Shown here: positions 35,416 through 44,299 of the stretch, one piece after another
Numbering within the stretch: the stretch's first letter is position 1
How the letters are laid out: every line of letters starts with the position of its first letter
Origin: Amycolatopsis sp. FDAARGOS 1241
GTDB taxonomy: Bacteria > Actinomycetota > Actinomycetes > Mycobacteriales > Pseudonocardiaceae
Length of the DNA: 64,000 nt
Assembly (NCBI RefSeq): GCF_016889705.1
Contig: NZ_CP069526.1
Span: 2,914,001-2,978,000 of the forward strand
Direction of reading: 5' to 3'
The notes under the pieces: model-generated
Databases searched by the model: none
What the model was told of the DNA's origin: nothing
The model's input: the letters and a program-made list of their open reading frames with translations, nothing else
Made by a program: the position numbers and the translations under genes

Positions 35416-36816
35416 TCAGGCGAGTCCGGCGTGCCGGCTGGCGTACGCCCGGGCGCGCGCCGGGTCGTAGGTGCGGGCGATCTGCAGCTTCTCCGCCTCC
35501 AGTGACCCTTCCGCGTGCGTGGCAAGCACGGCCTGGTAGCCACCGTAGTCGCGGGCGGTGAGGCCGGCGATCAGGTTCAGCAACCGCAGCCGCGGCTCGG
35601 CCGGCACCGCAGCCGCGTAGTGCTGCTCCAGCACCGCCCGGATTTCCGGGTTCGCCCAGTCCTCGCCACCCGGGCCGGTCGCGAGCAGGCCGCCCGCCAG
35701 ATCGATCAGCTTCGCCGCTGCGTCGTGGAACCCGTGCGCGAAGCTGTACTTCGCCGTGTTCACCGCGACGGGGTCGGGCTGCTGGATGCCGTGCTCTCCC
35801 GGGCGCGACCGCAGCGCCGCCAGTTCGGCCAGCCCGCGCACGGTTTCGGCGTAGGCGATGAGCTGCGCGATCTTGTCCTTCACATGGCCGGCGCGGGCGA
35901 TCCCGTTGTACTCCGCGATCAGCGACCGCCGAGCCGACGAGAAGATCGAGCAGCGGCAGCTTGTAGTCGATCGCCGTGAACCGGTGGGTAGTCCACGAAC
36001 GCGACGGCCGGCGGTCCGGCGAGCTCGGGCCGCCGGTTGAGGAACACGCGGTCCTTCGGCACGCGCACGTCGTCGAAGACCGTGAGGCTTTCGAGCATCT
36101 TGTGCTGCGACGAAAGCGGGAAGTCGAACGGGTCGCGCTCGCCCGCGAGGCAGGGCGACACGTAGATGCTCAGCCCCGGGCGTGTCCACGGGGATCGCGA
36201 AGGACACCGCGTAGTCCGCGTCGTGCGGGCCCATCGCGCGCGTCGGCAGCACGACGAGTTCGTCGGCGTTCGCCGAGTGCGAGGTGTGGCGCTTCGCGCC
36301 GCGCACGGTGATCGAGCCGGCGTCCTCGTCGACGATTCGCAGGTACAGGTCCGGATCTTCCTGCTGGTGCGGCGCGAGCGCGCGGTCACCCTTCGCGTCC
36401 GTCTGCGCGACGGCGAGCGCCAGATCGTCGCGGCACACGCGCTCGTGGAACGCCTCGGCGCGTGCCAGCTCCTCGCCTTCGAGCGTGCGCAGCAGCGCGA
36501 ACATCGCGTCGCTGCCCACCTCCTTCAGCACGATGATCCCACCGCCCAGCCGCGAAACGGCCTCGATCAGCTCGCCGCGCGCTCGCAGCTCTTCGGCCGA
36601 GCGCGGCACGCGGTAGAACGCCGAGTACGGTTCGGCGCCGCCGGCTACCGCCAGCTCCGGCTGCGACCGCGCGATGTCGTAGCAGTTCGCCGAGTGGTCG
36701 ACGGCCGGCGTCAGCTCCGGGTGGTCGGCCGCGCTGTCGATCCGCTGCCCGCGGCAGACCACGCGGCGGCCGTCGCGCAACCCACCCCGGTACTCCTTCG
36801 CCGTGCGCAAACCCAT
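35416..36816 (-). pseudogene. HpaB-type flavin-dependent 4-hydroxyphenylacetate 3-monooxygenase, three frameshifts
   Basis: The gene starts at ATG 36816 (MGLRTAKEYRGGLRDGRRV) and would encode about 465 residues of the two-component phenol hydroxylase or acyl-CoA-dehydrogenase-like HpaB family. Homology holds to PVDTPG, then moves at about 36175-36180 to the next frame (LSIYVSPCLAGERDPFDFPLSSQHKMLES, then VRVPKDRVFLNRRPE). It moves at about 35987 to the third (HRFTAIDYKLPLLDLLVG), and at about 35926-35932 back to the first (LIAEYNGIARAGHVKDKIAQL). The stop is at 35416. All three indels lie at or beside C/G runs. Every expected segment is present, so decay, if real, is recent. A reductase partner is not in the window. 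Confidence 0.8.
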
Positions 36817-36938
36817 GTGTCGTCTGCTTTCTCGTGGGAAACGGTGGTCACTTCGCGGCGTCCGCTGCGGACAGTGAGCCGGCGTTGCGCTCCCAGCACG
36901 CACTGGTCGAGGCAGGGCTCCCCGGGCGCCGTCTGAGT

Positions 36939-37027
36939 TATCTAACGATCGCTAAGTGCGCTTGCCGATGTCAAGCCCACCGGCGAGAGATGGGTCACTG
37001 CATATCTAACGATCGCTAAGCTACGGT
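36939..37027. promoter_or_regulatory. Twin TetR-type operators between divergent catabolic genes
   Basis: The 18-mer TATCTAACGATCGCTAAG occurs twice, at 36939-36956 and 37003-37020, exactly 64 bp apart (about six helical turns). The core TARCGATCGYTA is a palindrome of the kind bound by TetR-family dimers. The right copy sits just before a TACGGT -10 box (37022-37027), in the spacer of the SDR promoter. The left copy is positioned for the minus-strand HpaB gene. One regulator can thus control both directions. The nearby TetR gene at 37862 is the best candidate. Confidence 0.7.
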
Positions 37028-37062
37028 CACGGCGCCGAGCCGAACGACGAGGAGGATTTCGG

Positions 37063-37818
37063 ATGGACATCACGAACGCGGTCGCGCTGGTCACCGGCGG
37101 TGCGTCGGGGCTGGGCCTGGCCACCGCGCGGGAGCTGCACGAGCGCGGCGCGAAGGTGGTCGTGGTCGATCTGCCCACTTCGGACGGTGCCGCGATCGCC
37201 GAAGAGCTCGACGGGCTGTTCGCCCCGGCCGACGTGACCGATGAGGACGCGGTGCGGGCTGCCGTCGACACCGCCGCGTCGCTGGGCGACCTGCGGATCG
37301 TGGTCAACTGCGCCGGCATCGGCAACGCGATCAAGACCGTGGGCAAGAACGGCGCGTTCCCGCTGGCGGCGTTCACGAAGGTGGTGTCGGTCAACCTCAT
37401 CGGCACGTTCAACGTGATCCGCCTCGCCGCTGAGCGCATCGCGCAGACCGGCGCGGTGGGGGAGGAGCGCGGTGTGGTGGTCAACACCGCCTCGGTGGCG
37501 GCCTTCGACGGCCAGGTCGGGCAGGCGGCCTACTCGGCGTCGAAGGGCGGGATCGTCGGCATGACCCTGCCGATCGCGCGTGACCTGGCGAGCCTGAAGA
37601 TCCGCGTGATGACGATCGCGCCGGGCCTGTTCCACACGCCGCTGTTCGCGATGCTGCCGGACGAGGCCGTCGAGTCGCTGGGTGCCCAGGTGCCGCACCC
37701 TGCGCGGCTGGGCGACCCCGCGGAATACGCGGCGCTGGCCTGCCACATCGTGGAGAACCCGATGCTCAACGGCGAGACCATCCGGCTCGACGGCGCGATC
37801 CGCATGGCCCCGCGCTGA
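37063..37818 (+). CDS. Short-chain dehydrogenase, 3-hydroxyacyl-CoA dehydrogenase type 2-like
   Basis: A 251-residue [15 protein letters not shown] (about 10-21) is the NAD-binding Rossmann motif, with Asp in VVVVDLP favouring [11 protein letters not shown], the Ser of [23 protein letters not shown], and the YxxxK pair are all visible. The sequence closely follows HSD10/FabG-like 3-hydroxyacyl-CoA dehydrogenases ([34 protein letters not shown]). It probably oxidises a 3-hydroxyacyl-CoA formed by the enoyl-CoA hydratase across the divergent promoter. The ATG at 37063 follows GAGGAGG. A TetR gene follows after 43 bp. Confidence 0.92.
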   Translation: MDITNAVALVTGGASGLGLATARELHERGAKVVVVDLPTSDGAAIAEELDGLFAPADVTDEDAVRAAVDTAASLGDLRIVVNCAGIGNAIKTVGKNGAFPLAAFTKVVSVNLIGTFNVIRLAAERIAQTGAVGEERGVVVNTASVAAFDGQVGQAAYSASKGGIVGMTLPIARDLASLKIRVMTIAPGLFHTPLFAMLPDEAVESLGAQVPHPARLGDPAEYAALACHIVENPMLNGETIRLDGAIRMAPR

Positions 37819-37861
37819 GCCTAGACTCGGCGGACAACGTTGCGGACTCGATGGGTGGATC

Positions 37862-38542
37862 ATGGCGCGTGCGCGGACGGCGGTGGCCCCGGCTGCTGAG
37901 GAGCCCGCCGGCTCCGGGGCCGGCGGAGAGTGGCGGCGGTACGACGAGCTGGAGCTGACGCCGTTGCTCGCCGCCGCCCTCGACGCGTTCTACGAGCACG
38001 GTTTCCACGGCACGAGCGTGCGCGACATCGTCCGGCGGGTCGGGCAGACCGTGCCCTCGCTGTACTACCACCACGAGAGCAAGGAAGGCGCGTTCGCCGC
38101 GCTGCTCGACCTCGGCACGGGGGAGGCGGTCCGGCGCGTCGTCGCCGCGGCCGCCGACGCCGCGACTCCGCGCGACAAACTCTCGAACGTGATCGAGGCC
38201 GTGGTGCTGCACATGACGCACCGCACGCGCCTGGCCGCGCTGGATCCGGAGCTACGGCACCTCTCGCCGGAGAGCCGCAAGCGCTACGCCGCCCGGCGCA
38301 AGGAGATCGAGACGGTGCTGACCGCCGTCCTCGAAGAAGGGGTGCGCGAAGGCGTGTTCACGGTGACGCACCGCGACGAGACGGTGCGGGCCCTGCTGGG
38401 CATGTGCCAGTCGATCGCGCGCTGGTACCAGCCCGGCGGCCCGCTGCGGCCCGAGGAACTCGCCGGCCGTTACGTGGAACTCGCCCTGCACACGGTTGAC
38501 GCGAAGGAGCCCCGCCGGTCGAGGGCTCAGCGCAAGCGCTGA
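37862..38542 (+). CDS. TetR family transcriptional regulator
   Basis: A 226-residue regulator. A flexible Ala/Gly N-terminus precedes the TetR helix-turn-helix (about 38-84, LLAAALDAFYEHGFHGTSVRDIVRRVGQTVPSLYYHHESKEG), and an all-helical ligand domain follows. It probably binds an acyl-CoA or aromatic intermediate and controls the adjacent divergent units through the twin palindromes at 36939 and 37003. Co-transcribed with the SDR. The ATG at 37862 is preceded by GGGTGGATC. Confidence 0.9.
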   Translation: MARARTAVAPAAEEPAGSGAGGEWRRYDELELTPLLAAALDAFYEHGFHGTSVRDIVRRVGQTVPSLYYHHESKEGAFAALLDLGTGEAVRRVVAAAADAATPRDKLSNVIEAVVLHMTHRTRLAALDPELRHLSPESRKRYAARRKEIETVLTAVLEEGVREGVFTVTHRDETVRALLGMCQSIARWYQPGGPLRPEELAGRYVELALHTVDAKEPRRSRAQRKR

Positions 38543-38546
38543 CGCA

Positions 38547-39185
38547 TCAGGGGCGCGGCGCCGGCTCCAGGTAGAGCGTGCGCCAGATGACCTCGGTCAT
38601 CGAGTCGGCCAGCGCCCAGTCCTCCGACGCCGCGGTGAAGCGCAGCGTCTGGTGGCAAGTGCGTTCCACCATCCAGGTGAGTGCGGAAGCCGTGGGGCGC
38701 ACCGGCATCGGGGTGATCGTGCCCGCGGCCTGCCCGCGTTCGATGATCGCGGCGATGGCGTCGACGATGCCCTCCATGATGCCGCGGTAGAGCTCGTCGA
38801 CCTCGGCGTCGTAGGCGGCCATCTCGATCACGGCGTAGAGCACCGAGCGGTGGCGGCGGTAGCGCGCGATGATCTCCGTGATCGACGCGCGCAGGTCCTC
38901 GGGGTCGCGCGCGTCCGCCGCGTCCCACCAGCTCCGCGCGGCCTCGGTGAGGTCGGCGAACACGTGCTGCGCGAACAGCCGCAGCAGCTGGCCCTTGTCC
39001 TCGAAGTAGACGTAGAACGTGGCGCGCGAGACGCCGGCTTCGGACGCCAGCCGGTCGACGCTCAGCTCGGTGAACGTGAGCCCCTCGCCCATGAGGCGCT
39101 CGGTGGCCTCCAGCAATTGGCGGCCGAGCGACTCCCGGCGCTGCTGCTTGCGAGCGGTCTGCGGCTTGCGGGTCACCGACGGCAT
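38547..39185 (-). CDS. TetR family transcriptional regulator
   Basis: A 212-residue regulator. The helix-turn-helix lies about 17-63 (LGRQLLEATERLMGEG ... SVDRLASEAGVSRATFYVYFEDKGQ), and the ligand domain has a MVERTCHQTLRF helix near the end. It is divergent from the acyl-CoA ligase; a palindrome overlapping the ligase -35 box lies between them, the typical arrangement for local repression. It converges with the other TetR gene with 4 bp between stops. The start is ATG at 39185. Confidence 0.92.
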   Translation of the reverse strand: MPSVTRKPQTARKQQRRESLGRQLLEATERLMGEGLTFTELSVDRLASEAGVSRATFYVYFEDKGQLLRLFAQHVFADLTEAARSWWDAADARDPEDLRASITEIIARYRRHRSVLYAVIEMAAYDAEVDELYRGIMEGIVDAIAAIIERGQAAGTITPMPVRPTASALTWMVERTCHQTLRFTAASEDWALADSMTEVIWRTLYLEPAPRP

Positions 39186-39251
39186 CCGGCCTCCTCGTCT
39201 TGTCTCCCAACCCTACCGGCTCGGCGCGCGCTCGTACTGGACAACAACTCT

Positions 39252-39292
39252 AGACAGACTGTCTTGACATGGTGTGAGCTGGACCATACGCT
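39252..39292 (+). promoter_or_regulatory. Acyl-CoA ligase promoter with palindromic operator
   Basis: TTGACA (39264-39269) and TACGCT (39287-39292) are spaced 17 bp. AGACAGACTGTCT (39252-39264), a perfect 6+1+6 palindrome, directly abuts and touches the -35 box. This is a textbook repressor site, most likely for the divergent TetR protein at 38547-39185. Confidence 0.72.
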
Positions 39293-39397
39293 GCAGTGGA
39301 CGAACGCTACACAGCTCTCCCGAGGTCACAGCCGACCGGTTCGGGCGCGTACAGCGCGCCCGGTCGAAGCCCGTCCGGTTCCCGTCCAGGAGCGCCC

Positions 39398-40909
39398 ATG
39401 TACCCCGGTGTCCACGCCGAGCAGTTCCCCGACAAGCCCGCCGCGATCGTGGCCGGCGGCGAGGTGCTCACGTACGGGCAGCTCGAGGAGCGGTCGGCGC
39501 GGCTGGCGCGCCACCTGCACGACGCGGGCCTGCGCCGCGGCGACCACATCGCGTTGCTCTCGGCGAACGACCCGAAGGTGTTCGAGGTCTACTGGGCCGC
39601 GCTGCGCTCGGGCCTGTACGTCACGGCCGTGAACCGGCACCTCGCGGCGGCCGAGGTCGCCTACGTCGTCGACGACTGCGGCGCCCAGGTGCTGATCGTG
39701 TCGGCCGGCCTCGCCGACGTCGCCGAAGCGGTAGTCGCGGATACCCAGAACGTGCGAATTCGCCTGGCATACCGGGGATCCGTGCCTGGCTACGAGTCCT
39801 ACGAGGACGCTTTGGCGAGTTCGTCGCCCGAACCGCTGCCGGAGCAGCCGCGCGGCGTGGACATGCTCTACTCGTCCGGCACCACCGGCAGGCCCAAGGG
39901 GATCAAGCCGCCGCTGGCGGACCGCCGCGTCGACGAGCCCGGTGACGGGTACACCGCGGCTTTCGGTCCGCTGTACGGGTTCGGGCCCGACACCGTGTAC
40001 CTCTCGCCCGCGCCGGTGTACCACGCGGCGCCGTTGCGCTTCGGCGGAGTCGTGCAGGCGCTGGGCGGCACGGTGGTGCTGATGGAGAAGTTCGACGCCG
40101 AGCAAGCGCTTTCCGCGATCGAGACCCACCGCGTGACGCACAGCCAGTGGGTGCCGACGATGTTCGTGCGCATGCTGAAGCTGCCCGGCGAAACCCGCGC
40201 CGAGTACGACCTGTCGAGCCAGCGCGTGGCGGTGCACGCGGCGGCGCCGTGCCCGGTCGACGTCAAGCGCGCCATGATCGACTGGTGGGGCCCGATCCTG
40301 CACGAGTACTACTCGTCCACCGAGGGCAGCGGCATCACGTTCATCGACAGCGAGCAGCGGCTGGCCGAGCCCGGCTCGGTGGGACGCGCCGGGATCGGCG
40401 TCATCCGGATCTGCGGCGAGCACAGCGAGGAGCTGCCGGCGGGGGAGTTCGGCACCGTCTACTTCGAACGTGACACCGTGCCGTTCTCCTACCACAACGA
40501 CCCGGCCAGGACCGCCGAGGCGCAGCACCCGGAGCACCCGACGTGGACCACCACGGGCGACATCGGCTACGTCGACGAGGACGGTTACCTCTTCCTCACC
40601 GACCGCAAGGCGTTCAGGATCATCTCCGGCGGTGTGAACATCTACCCGCAGGAGATCGAGAACGCACTGACCCTGCACCCGAAGGTGCTCGACGTCGCCG
40701 TGGTCGGCGTACCCGGCCCGGAGATGGGTGAGTCGGTGCAGGCGTTCGTCGAACCGGCGGGTGCGCTCAGGCCCGGGCTCGGCGAAGAGCTGCGCGATTA
40801 CCTGCGCGAGCGCATCGCGCACTACAAGGTGCCGAAGGGGTTCACGTTCGTCGACAGCCTCCCGCACACCCCCACCGGGAAGCTCGTCAAGGGCGAGCTC
40901 ACCCGCTGA
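39398..40909 (+). CDS. AMP-dependent acyl-CoA synthetase/ligase (FadD-like)
   Basis: A 503-residue ANL-superfamily enzyme that activates a carboxylic acid to its CoA thioester via an acyl-AMP. The A3 motif is MLYSSGTTGRPKGIK (about 155-169). YYSSTEGSG (about 307) is the A5 region, TTGDIGYVDEDGYLFLTDR (about 385) contains the conserved Asp, and IISGGVNIYPQEIENAL is the A8 hinge. PTGKLVKGEL holds the catalytic Lys. The ATG at 39398 follows CAGGAGC and gives the family N-terminus MYPGVHAEQFPDKPA; the frame is open further upstream but has no better site. It heads the plus-strand half of the catabolic cluster. Confidence 0.92.
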   Translation: MYPGVHAEQFPDKPAAIVAGGEVLTYGQLEERSARLARHLHDAGLRRGDHIALLSANDPKVFEVYWAALRSGLYVTAVNRHLAAAEVAYVVDDCGAQVLIVSAGLADVAEAVVADTQNVRIRLAYRGSVPGYESYEDALASSSPEPLPEQPRGVDMLYSSGTTGRPKGIKPPLADRRVDEPGDGYTAAFGPLYGFGPDTVYLSPAPVYHAAPLRFGGVVQALGGTVVLMEKFDAEQALSAIETHRVTHSQWVPTMFVRMLKLPGETRAEYDLSSQRVAVHAAAPCPVDVKRAMIDWWGPILHEYYSSTEGSGITFIDSEQRLAEPGSVGRAGIGVIRICGEHSEELPAGEFGTVYFERDTVPFSYHNDPARTAEAQHPEHPTWTTTGDIGYVDEDGYLFLTDRKAFRIISGGVNIYPQEIENALTLHPKVLDVAVVGVPGPEMGESVQAFVEPAGALRPGLGEELRDYLRERIAHYKVPKGFTFVDSLPHTPTGKLVKGELTR

Positions 40910-40990
40910 CGACAGACCACTTAGGACCAACCATCCCGACCGTGCACCTCACCGATTCAGCAGCTCGCCGATTCAGCGAGGAGCGGGACC

Positions 40991-41613
40991 ATGCAGATCA
41001 AGGCCGCGGTGCTGCGCGCCGCCGACGGGCCCTACCGCATCGAGGACGTCGAGCTGCCCGCCCCGCGCGCGGGCCAGGTTCTCGTGCGGATCGCGGGCGC
41101 CGGTCTGTGCCACACCGACCTGCTGCCGCGCGTGCCGGGGTTCCTGGCCGCCCCGCCGATCATCACCGGGCACGAAGGTTCGGGTGTCGTGGAGGCAGTC
41201 GGTCCCGACGTGACCGACCTCGTGCCGGGTGACCACGTCGTGCTGTCGTTCGACTCCTGCGGCCACTGCGCCAACTGCCTCGCGGGGCACCCCGCGTACT
41301 GCGAGACGTTCTTCCCGCGCAACCTCACCGGGCACGACCCCGACGGTGAGCAGCCGGTGCTCGACGACGGCGGCGCCGCGATCGCCGCCCGCTGGTTCGG
41401 CCAGTCGTCGTTCGCGTCGCACTCGGTCGTCGCGGCGCGCAACGCGGTGAAGTGGAGGCCGGCAGCGTCGGCGTGAACTTCTACGACCTCGACGTGAACG
41501 CGCCGTTCGGCGGCGTGAAGGCCAGTGGCGTCGGGCGTGAGCTCGGCCCGGAGGGGCTGGCCGCCTACCAGCAGCTCAAGTCCATCTACCTGGGACAGGA
41601 GATTCCCGCATGA
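40991..41613 (+). pseudogene. Deletion chimera: zinc alcohol dehydrogenase N-half joined to aldehyde dehydrogenase C-end
   Basis: From ATG 40991 the sequence is a normal aryl-alcohol-type Zn dehydrogenase: AGLCHTDLL with the first zinc Cys, GHEGSGVVEAVG, and the structural-zinc loop FDSCGHCANCLAGHPAYC, up to AARNAVKW near 41450. It then becomes, in another frame, the last 55 residues of an aldehyde dehydrogenase (GVNFYDLDVNAPFGGVKASGVGRELGPEGL, then SIYLGQEIPA, stop 41611-41613). The missing parts are the ADH cofactor domain and over 400 residues of ALDH. A deletion of roughly 2 kb between two neighbouring genes explains it. The ADH frame stops at 41476. The ALDH TGA still overlaps the ATG of the P450 gene. 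Confidence 0.85.
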
Positions 41614-42870
41614 CCGCGATCGTGGCCCCGCAGCGCGAGTACGACGAGATCGACCTGTCGTCGCGGGTCTTCTGGGCGACCCGCGCGGCCGACCGCGAGC
41701 GTTCCTTCGCCGAGTTGAGGGCGGCGCGCCCCAGTGTCCTGGCACCGCCCGGTCGAGGACGCGCTGCTGGAGGACCCCGAGGACCCGGGCTACTGGGCCG
41801 TGGTCCGCCACGCCGCCATCGTCGAGGTGAGCCGCCGCAGCGACGTGTTCGTCTCGGGCCAGGGGGTGATGTTCGAGAACATCCCGGAGGAGATGCTCGA
41901 GGCGTCGCGGTCGTTCCTCGCGATGGACCCGCCGAGGCACACGAAGATCCGCAAGCTCGTGAGCGCCGCGTTCACGCCGAAGCAGGTCCGCCGCATCGAG
42001 GAGCAGATCAAGGCGAACGCGCGCGACATCGTGCGTGAACTCGTGGCCGCGGGCAGCGGGGCGGATTTCGTGAAGCAGTGCTCGGGCCGGCTGCCGATCC
42101 GCACGCTGTCGGACATGGTCGGGATCCCGGAGGCCGACCGCGAGCGAGTGGCACACGCGGCCGACGCGTCGGTCTCGTGGGCCGACCCGGTGTACCTGGC
42201 CGGTCGCGACCCGATCGAAATGATCTTCGAAGCCCAGATGACGCCGCACGCGGTGGCGTTCGAGATGGCCGAGCACCGGCGCGCGCACCCGGACGAAGAC
42301 CTCATGACCAACCTCGTGCAGGCCGAGGTGGACGGTGAGCGCCTCACCGACGAGGAGATCGCGGCGTTCTTCGTGCTGCTGTCGGTGGCGGGCAACGACA
42401 CCACGCGCCAGACGACGAGCCACACGCTGAAAGCGCTCACCGACTTCCCCGAGCAGCGCGAGTGGCTGATGGCCGACTTCGAGGGCCGCATCGGCTCCGC
42501 GGTCGAGGAGTTCGTGCGCTGGGGGTCGCCGGTCATGACGTTCCGGCGCACCGCCGTCACCGGCTTCGAGCTCGGCGGGCAGCGGATCAGCACCGGCGAC
42601 AAGGTCGTGATGTTCTACGCGTCGGGCAACTTCGACGCGGACGTGTTCGCCGAACCGAGCCGGTTCGACGTGAGCCGCAGCCCCAACCCGCACGTGGCCT
42701 TCGGCGGCGGGGGCACGCACTTCTGCCTCGGCAACCAGGTCGCGAAGACGCAGCTGCGCGTCCTGTTCGGCGAGCTGCTGCACGCGCTGCCCGGCATCAC
42801 CGCCGGCGAACCCGACTACCTGGCCGGCAACTTCGTGCACGCCGTGCGCGCGATGCCCTGCCACATCTGA
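41610..42870 (+). pseudogene. Cytochrome P450 (CYP124/125/142-like clan) with N-terminal frameshift
   Basis: A monooxygenase of about 420 residues is encoded in two frames. ATG 41610 reads TAIVAPQREYDEIDLSSRVFWATRAADRERSFAELRAARPS. At about 41731-41735 one base is missing, and the rest continues in the next frame from VSWHRPVEDALL to the end. The I-helix VAGNDTTRQT, the ExxR-like region and the heme motif FGGGGTHFCLGNQ (Cys ligand near 42722) are intact. A GTG at 41734 begins the second frame and could give a 378-residue protein lacking about 40 N-terminal residues. Relatives hydroxylate steroid side chains, terpenoids or alkyl chains. It is followed by an SCP2 protein. Confidence 0.82.
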
Positions 42871-42910
42871 GCCGCAGTTCCCGTCCTCCCGAACAGATCG
42901 GAGACCGGCC

Positions 42911-43318
42911 ATGCCCGCGTTCAGCAAGCCCGAAGAGATCTACCACTACATCGGCGGCATCTTCGAAACCGCGTTCGCCGACGCCGACCTCGCCGACAAG
43001 CTCGCCGGCACGGGAGTGGTGCTGAAGATGGTCTGCAGCAACCCCGAACCGGCGTTGCTCATCGACACTCAGAACCGCCGCGTGGTCGGCAACGCCTTCG
43101 ACGCCCCCGCCGACGCGACCATGACGATGGACAGCGAGATCGCCAACGGCTACTGGCAGGGCAAGGTGAACCTCACGTTCGCCATGGCCCGCGGGAAGGT
43201 CAAAGTGGATGGCCCCGTCGCGAAGCTGATCAAGCTCGCGCCGCTGTCGAAGAAGCTCTTCCCCGTCTACGTCGAACGGCTGCGCGCCGACGGGCGCGAG
43301 GATCTGCTCGTCGGCTGA
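42911..43318 (+). CDS. SCP2 sterol-binding domain protein
   Basis: A 135-residue lipid-carrier protein of the SCP2 fold. IYHYIGGIFETAFADADLADKLAGTGVVLKMV begins it. The hydrophobic tunnel strands follow (PALLIDTQNRRVVG, ATMTMDSEIANGYWQGKVNLTFAMARGKVKVDGPVAKLIKLAPLSKKLFPVY). Such proteins hold hydrophobic acyl or steroid substrates, often next to P450s of this clan. The ATG at 42911 lies 40 bp after the P450 and follows AGATCGGAGACC. It is the last gene of the plus-strand catabolic unit. Confidence 0.88.
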   Translation: MPAFSKPEEIYHYIGGIFETAFADADLADKLAGTGVVLKMVCSNPEPALLIDTQNRRVVGNAFDAPADATMTMDSEIANGYWQGKVNLTFAMARGKVKVDGPVAKLIKLAPLSKKLFPVYVERLRADGREDLLVG

Positions 43319-43359
43319 GCCACGGGCGGCAGCCTCACGCTCACATCCGCACCATCGGC

Positions 43360-43391
43360 ACCAAGGACACCAGGGACACCAAGGACACCAC
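43360..43391 (+). repeat. Short 9-bp tandem repeat
   Basis: The unit CACCAAGGA (with one CACCAGGGA variant) is repeated three to four times. It lies in the 200-bp gap after the SCP2 gene and has no recognised role. Confidence 0.6.
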
Positions 43392-43477
43392 ACGCACCAG
43401 CGGCCACGTCCTCGTCTTCACCGGCCCGACGTCCACCGGCGCATCAAGGATCGCCGCCAGGCCGTCCTGGAAAGGCC

Positions 43478-43519
43478 CCTTCCCGGGGCGGTCGGAACAG
43501 CCCCGGCCGCCCGGGAAGG
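43478..43519. terminator. Bidirectional terminator between SCP2 and MBL genes
   Basis: CCTTCCCGGGGCGG (43478-43491) pairs with CCGCCCGGGAAGG (43507-43519), a stem of about 13 bp with one bulge and a 15-base loop. It lies between convergent genes and can serve both. Confidence 0.65.
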
Positions 43520-43526
43520 TCTCAGC

Positions 43527-44204
43527 TCACCAGCCGCGTTCGCGCCACTCGGCGAGTTTCGGCCGTTCCGCGCCCAGCGTCGAATCGTCGCCGTGGCCCG
43601 GGTAGAACCACGTGTCGTCCGGCAGTTCGCCGAAGATGCGCGATTCCACGTCGGCCAGCAGTGACGCGAAGTCCTCGGGCGACGTCGTGCGGCCGACGCC
43701 ACCGGGAAACAGCGAGTCGCCCGTGAAGAGGTGGGGGTGGCCGGTGGGGTCGCGGTACAGCAGGGCGATGGAGCCCGGCGTGTGGCCGCGCAGGTGGATC
43801 ACCTCGAGGGTGACCTGGCCCACCTGCAGGGTGTCCCCGTGCTCGACCAGGAAGTCCGGCGGCACGGGCAGCGGCGCCGCGTCCAGCGGGTGCGCCGCGG
43901 TGTTCGAGCCGTTCGCGCCCGCCACGGCGCCCAGGGCCTGCCAGTGGTCCTGGTGCTGGTGCGTGGTCACGACGGTGCGCAGCGCCGGCCGGTCGGGGCC
44001 GTGGCCGATGAGGTCGGAGATGCGCTCCGGGTCGTTGGCGGCGTCGATCAGCAGCGCCTCGTTGTCGGCGCGGCAAACCAGCAGATACGCGTTGTTGTCC
44101 ATCGGCCCCACGGAGAGCTTGGTGATGGTCAGCGCGTCCAGCGTGCGGCGGGCGGCGTCGCCGCCCGGTTCGACGTGCCCGGTGTAGGTGTCGGCGATGT
44201 TCAC
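43527..44204 (-). CDS. MBL-fold metallo-hydrolase (glyoxalase II-like)
   Basis: A 225-residue metallo-beta-lactamase-fold hydrolase. It has the metal motif THQHQDH (residues 81-87, giving H82, H84, D86 and H87), a third His in LRGHTPGSIALL, the bridging Asp in FTGDSLFPGGVGRT, and a last His in YPGHGDDSTLG. The start GTG at 44204 (VNIADTYTGHVEPGG) matches relatives; a GTG at 44210 is also possible. Relatives often lie directly upstream of uvrA in actinomycetes, as here apart from an inserted gene remnant. The substrate, probably a thioester of glutathione-like or other thiols, is unknown. Confidence 0.9.
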   Translation of the reverse strand: MNIADTYTGHVEPGGDAARRTLDALTITKLSVGPMDNNAYLLVCRADNEALLIDAANDPERISDLIGHGPDRPALRTVVTTHQHQDHWQALGAVAGANGSNTAAHPLDAAPLPVPPDFLVEHGDTLQVGQVTLEVIHLRGHTPGSIALLYRDPTGHPHLFTGDSLFPGGVGRTTSPEDFASLLADVESRIFGELPDDTWFYPGHGDDSTLGAERPKLAEWRERGW

Positions 44205-44299
44205 GTCCACACGGTAGCCGGGGCTGCGCGGTCTGTCCCACCCCGACACGTGGGCTCGGCGTGCCCAGCCGGGCGACTCCGGGCAACGGGACCCACGGA

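Noticed and set aside
43360..43391. 9-bp tandem repeat as a regulatory iteron or origin
   Set aside because: Three to four copies only, no AT-rich region or replication gene nearby.
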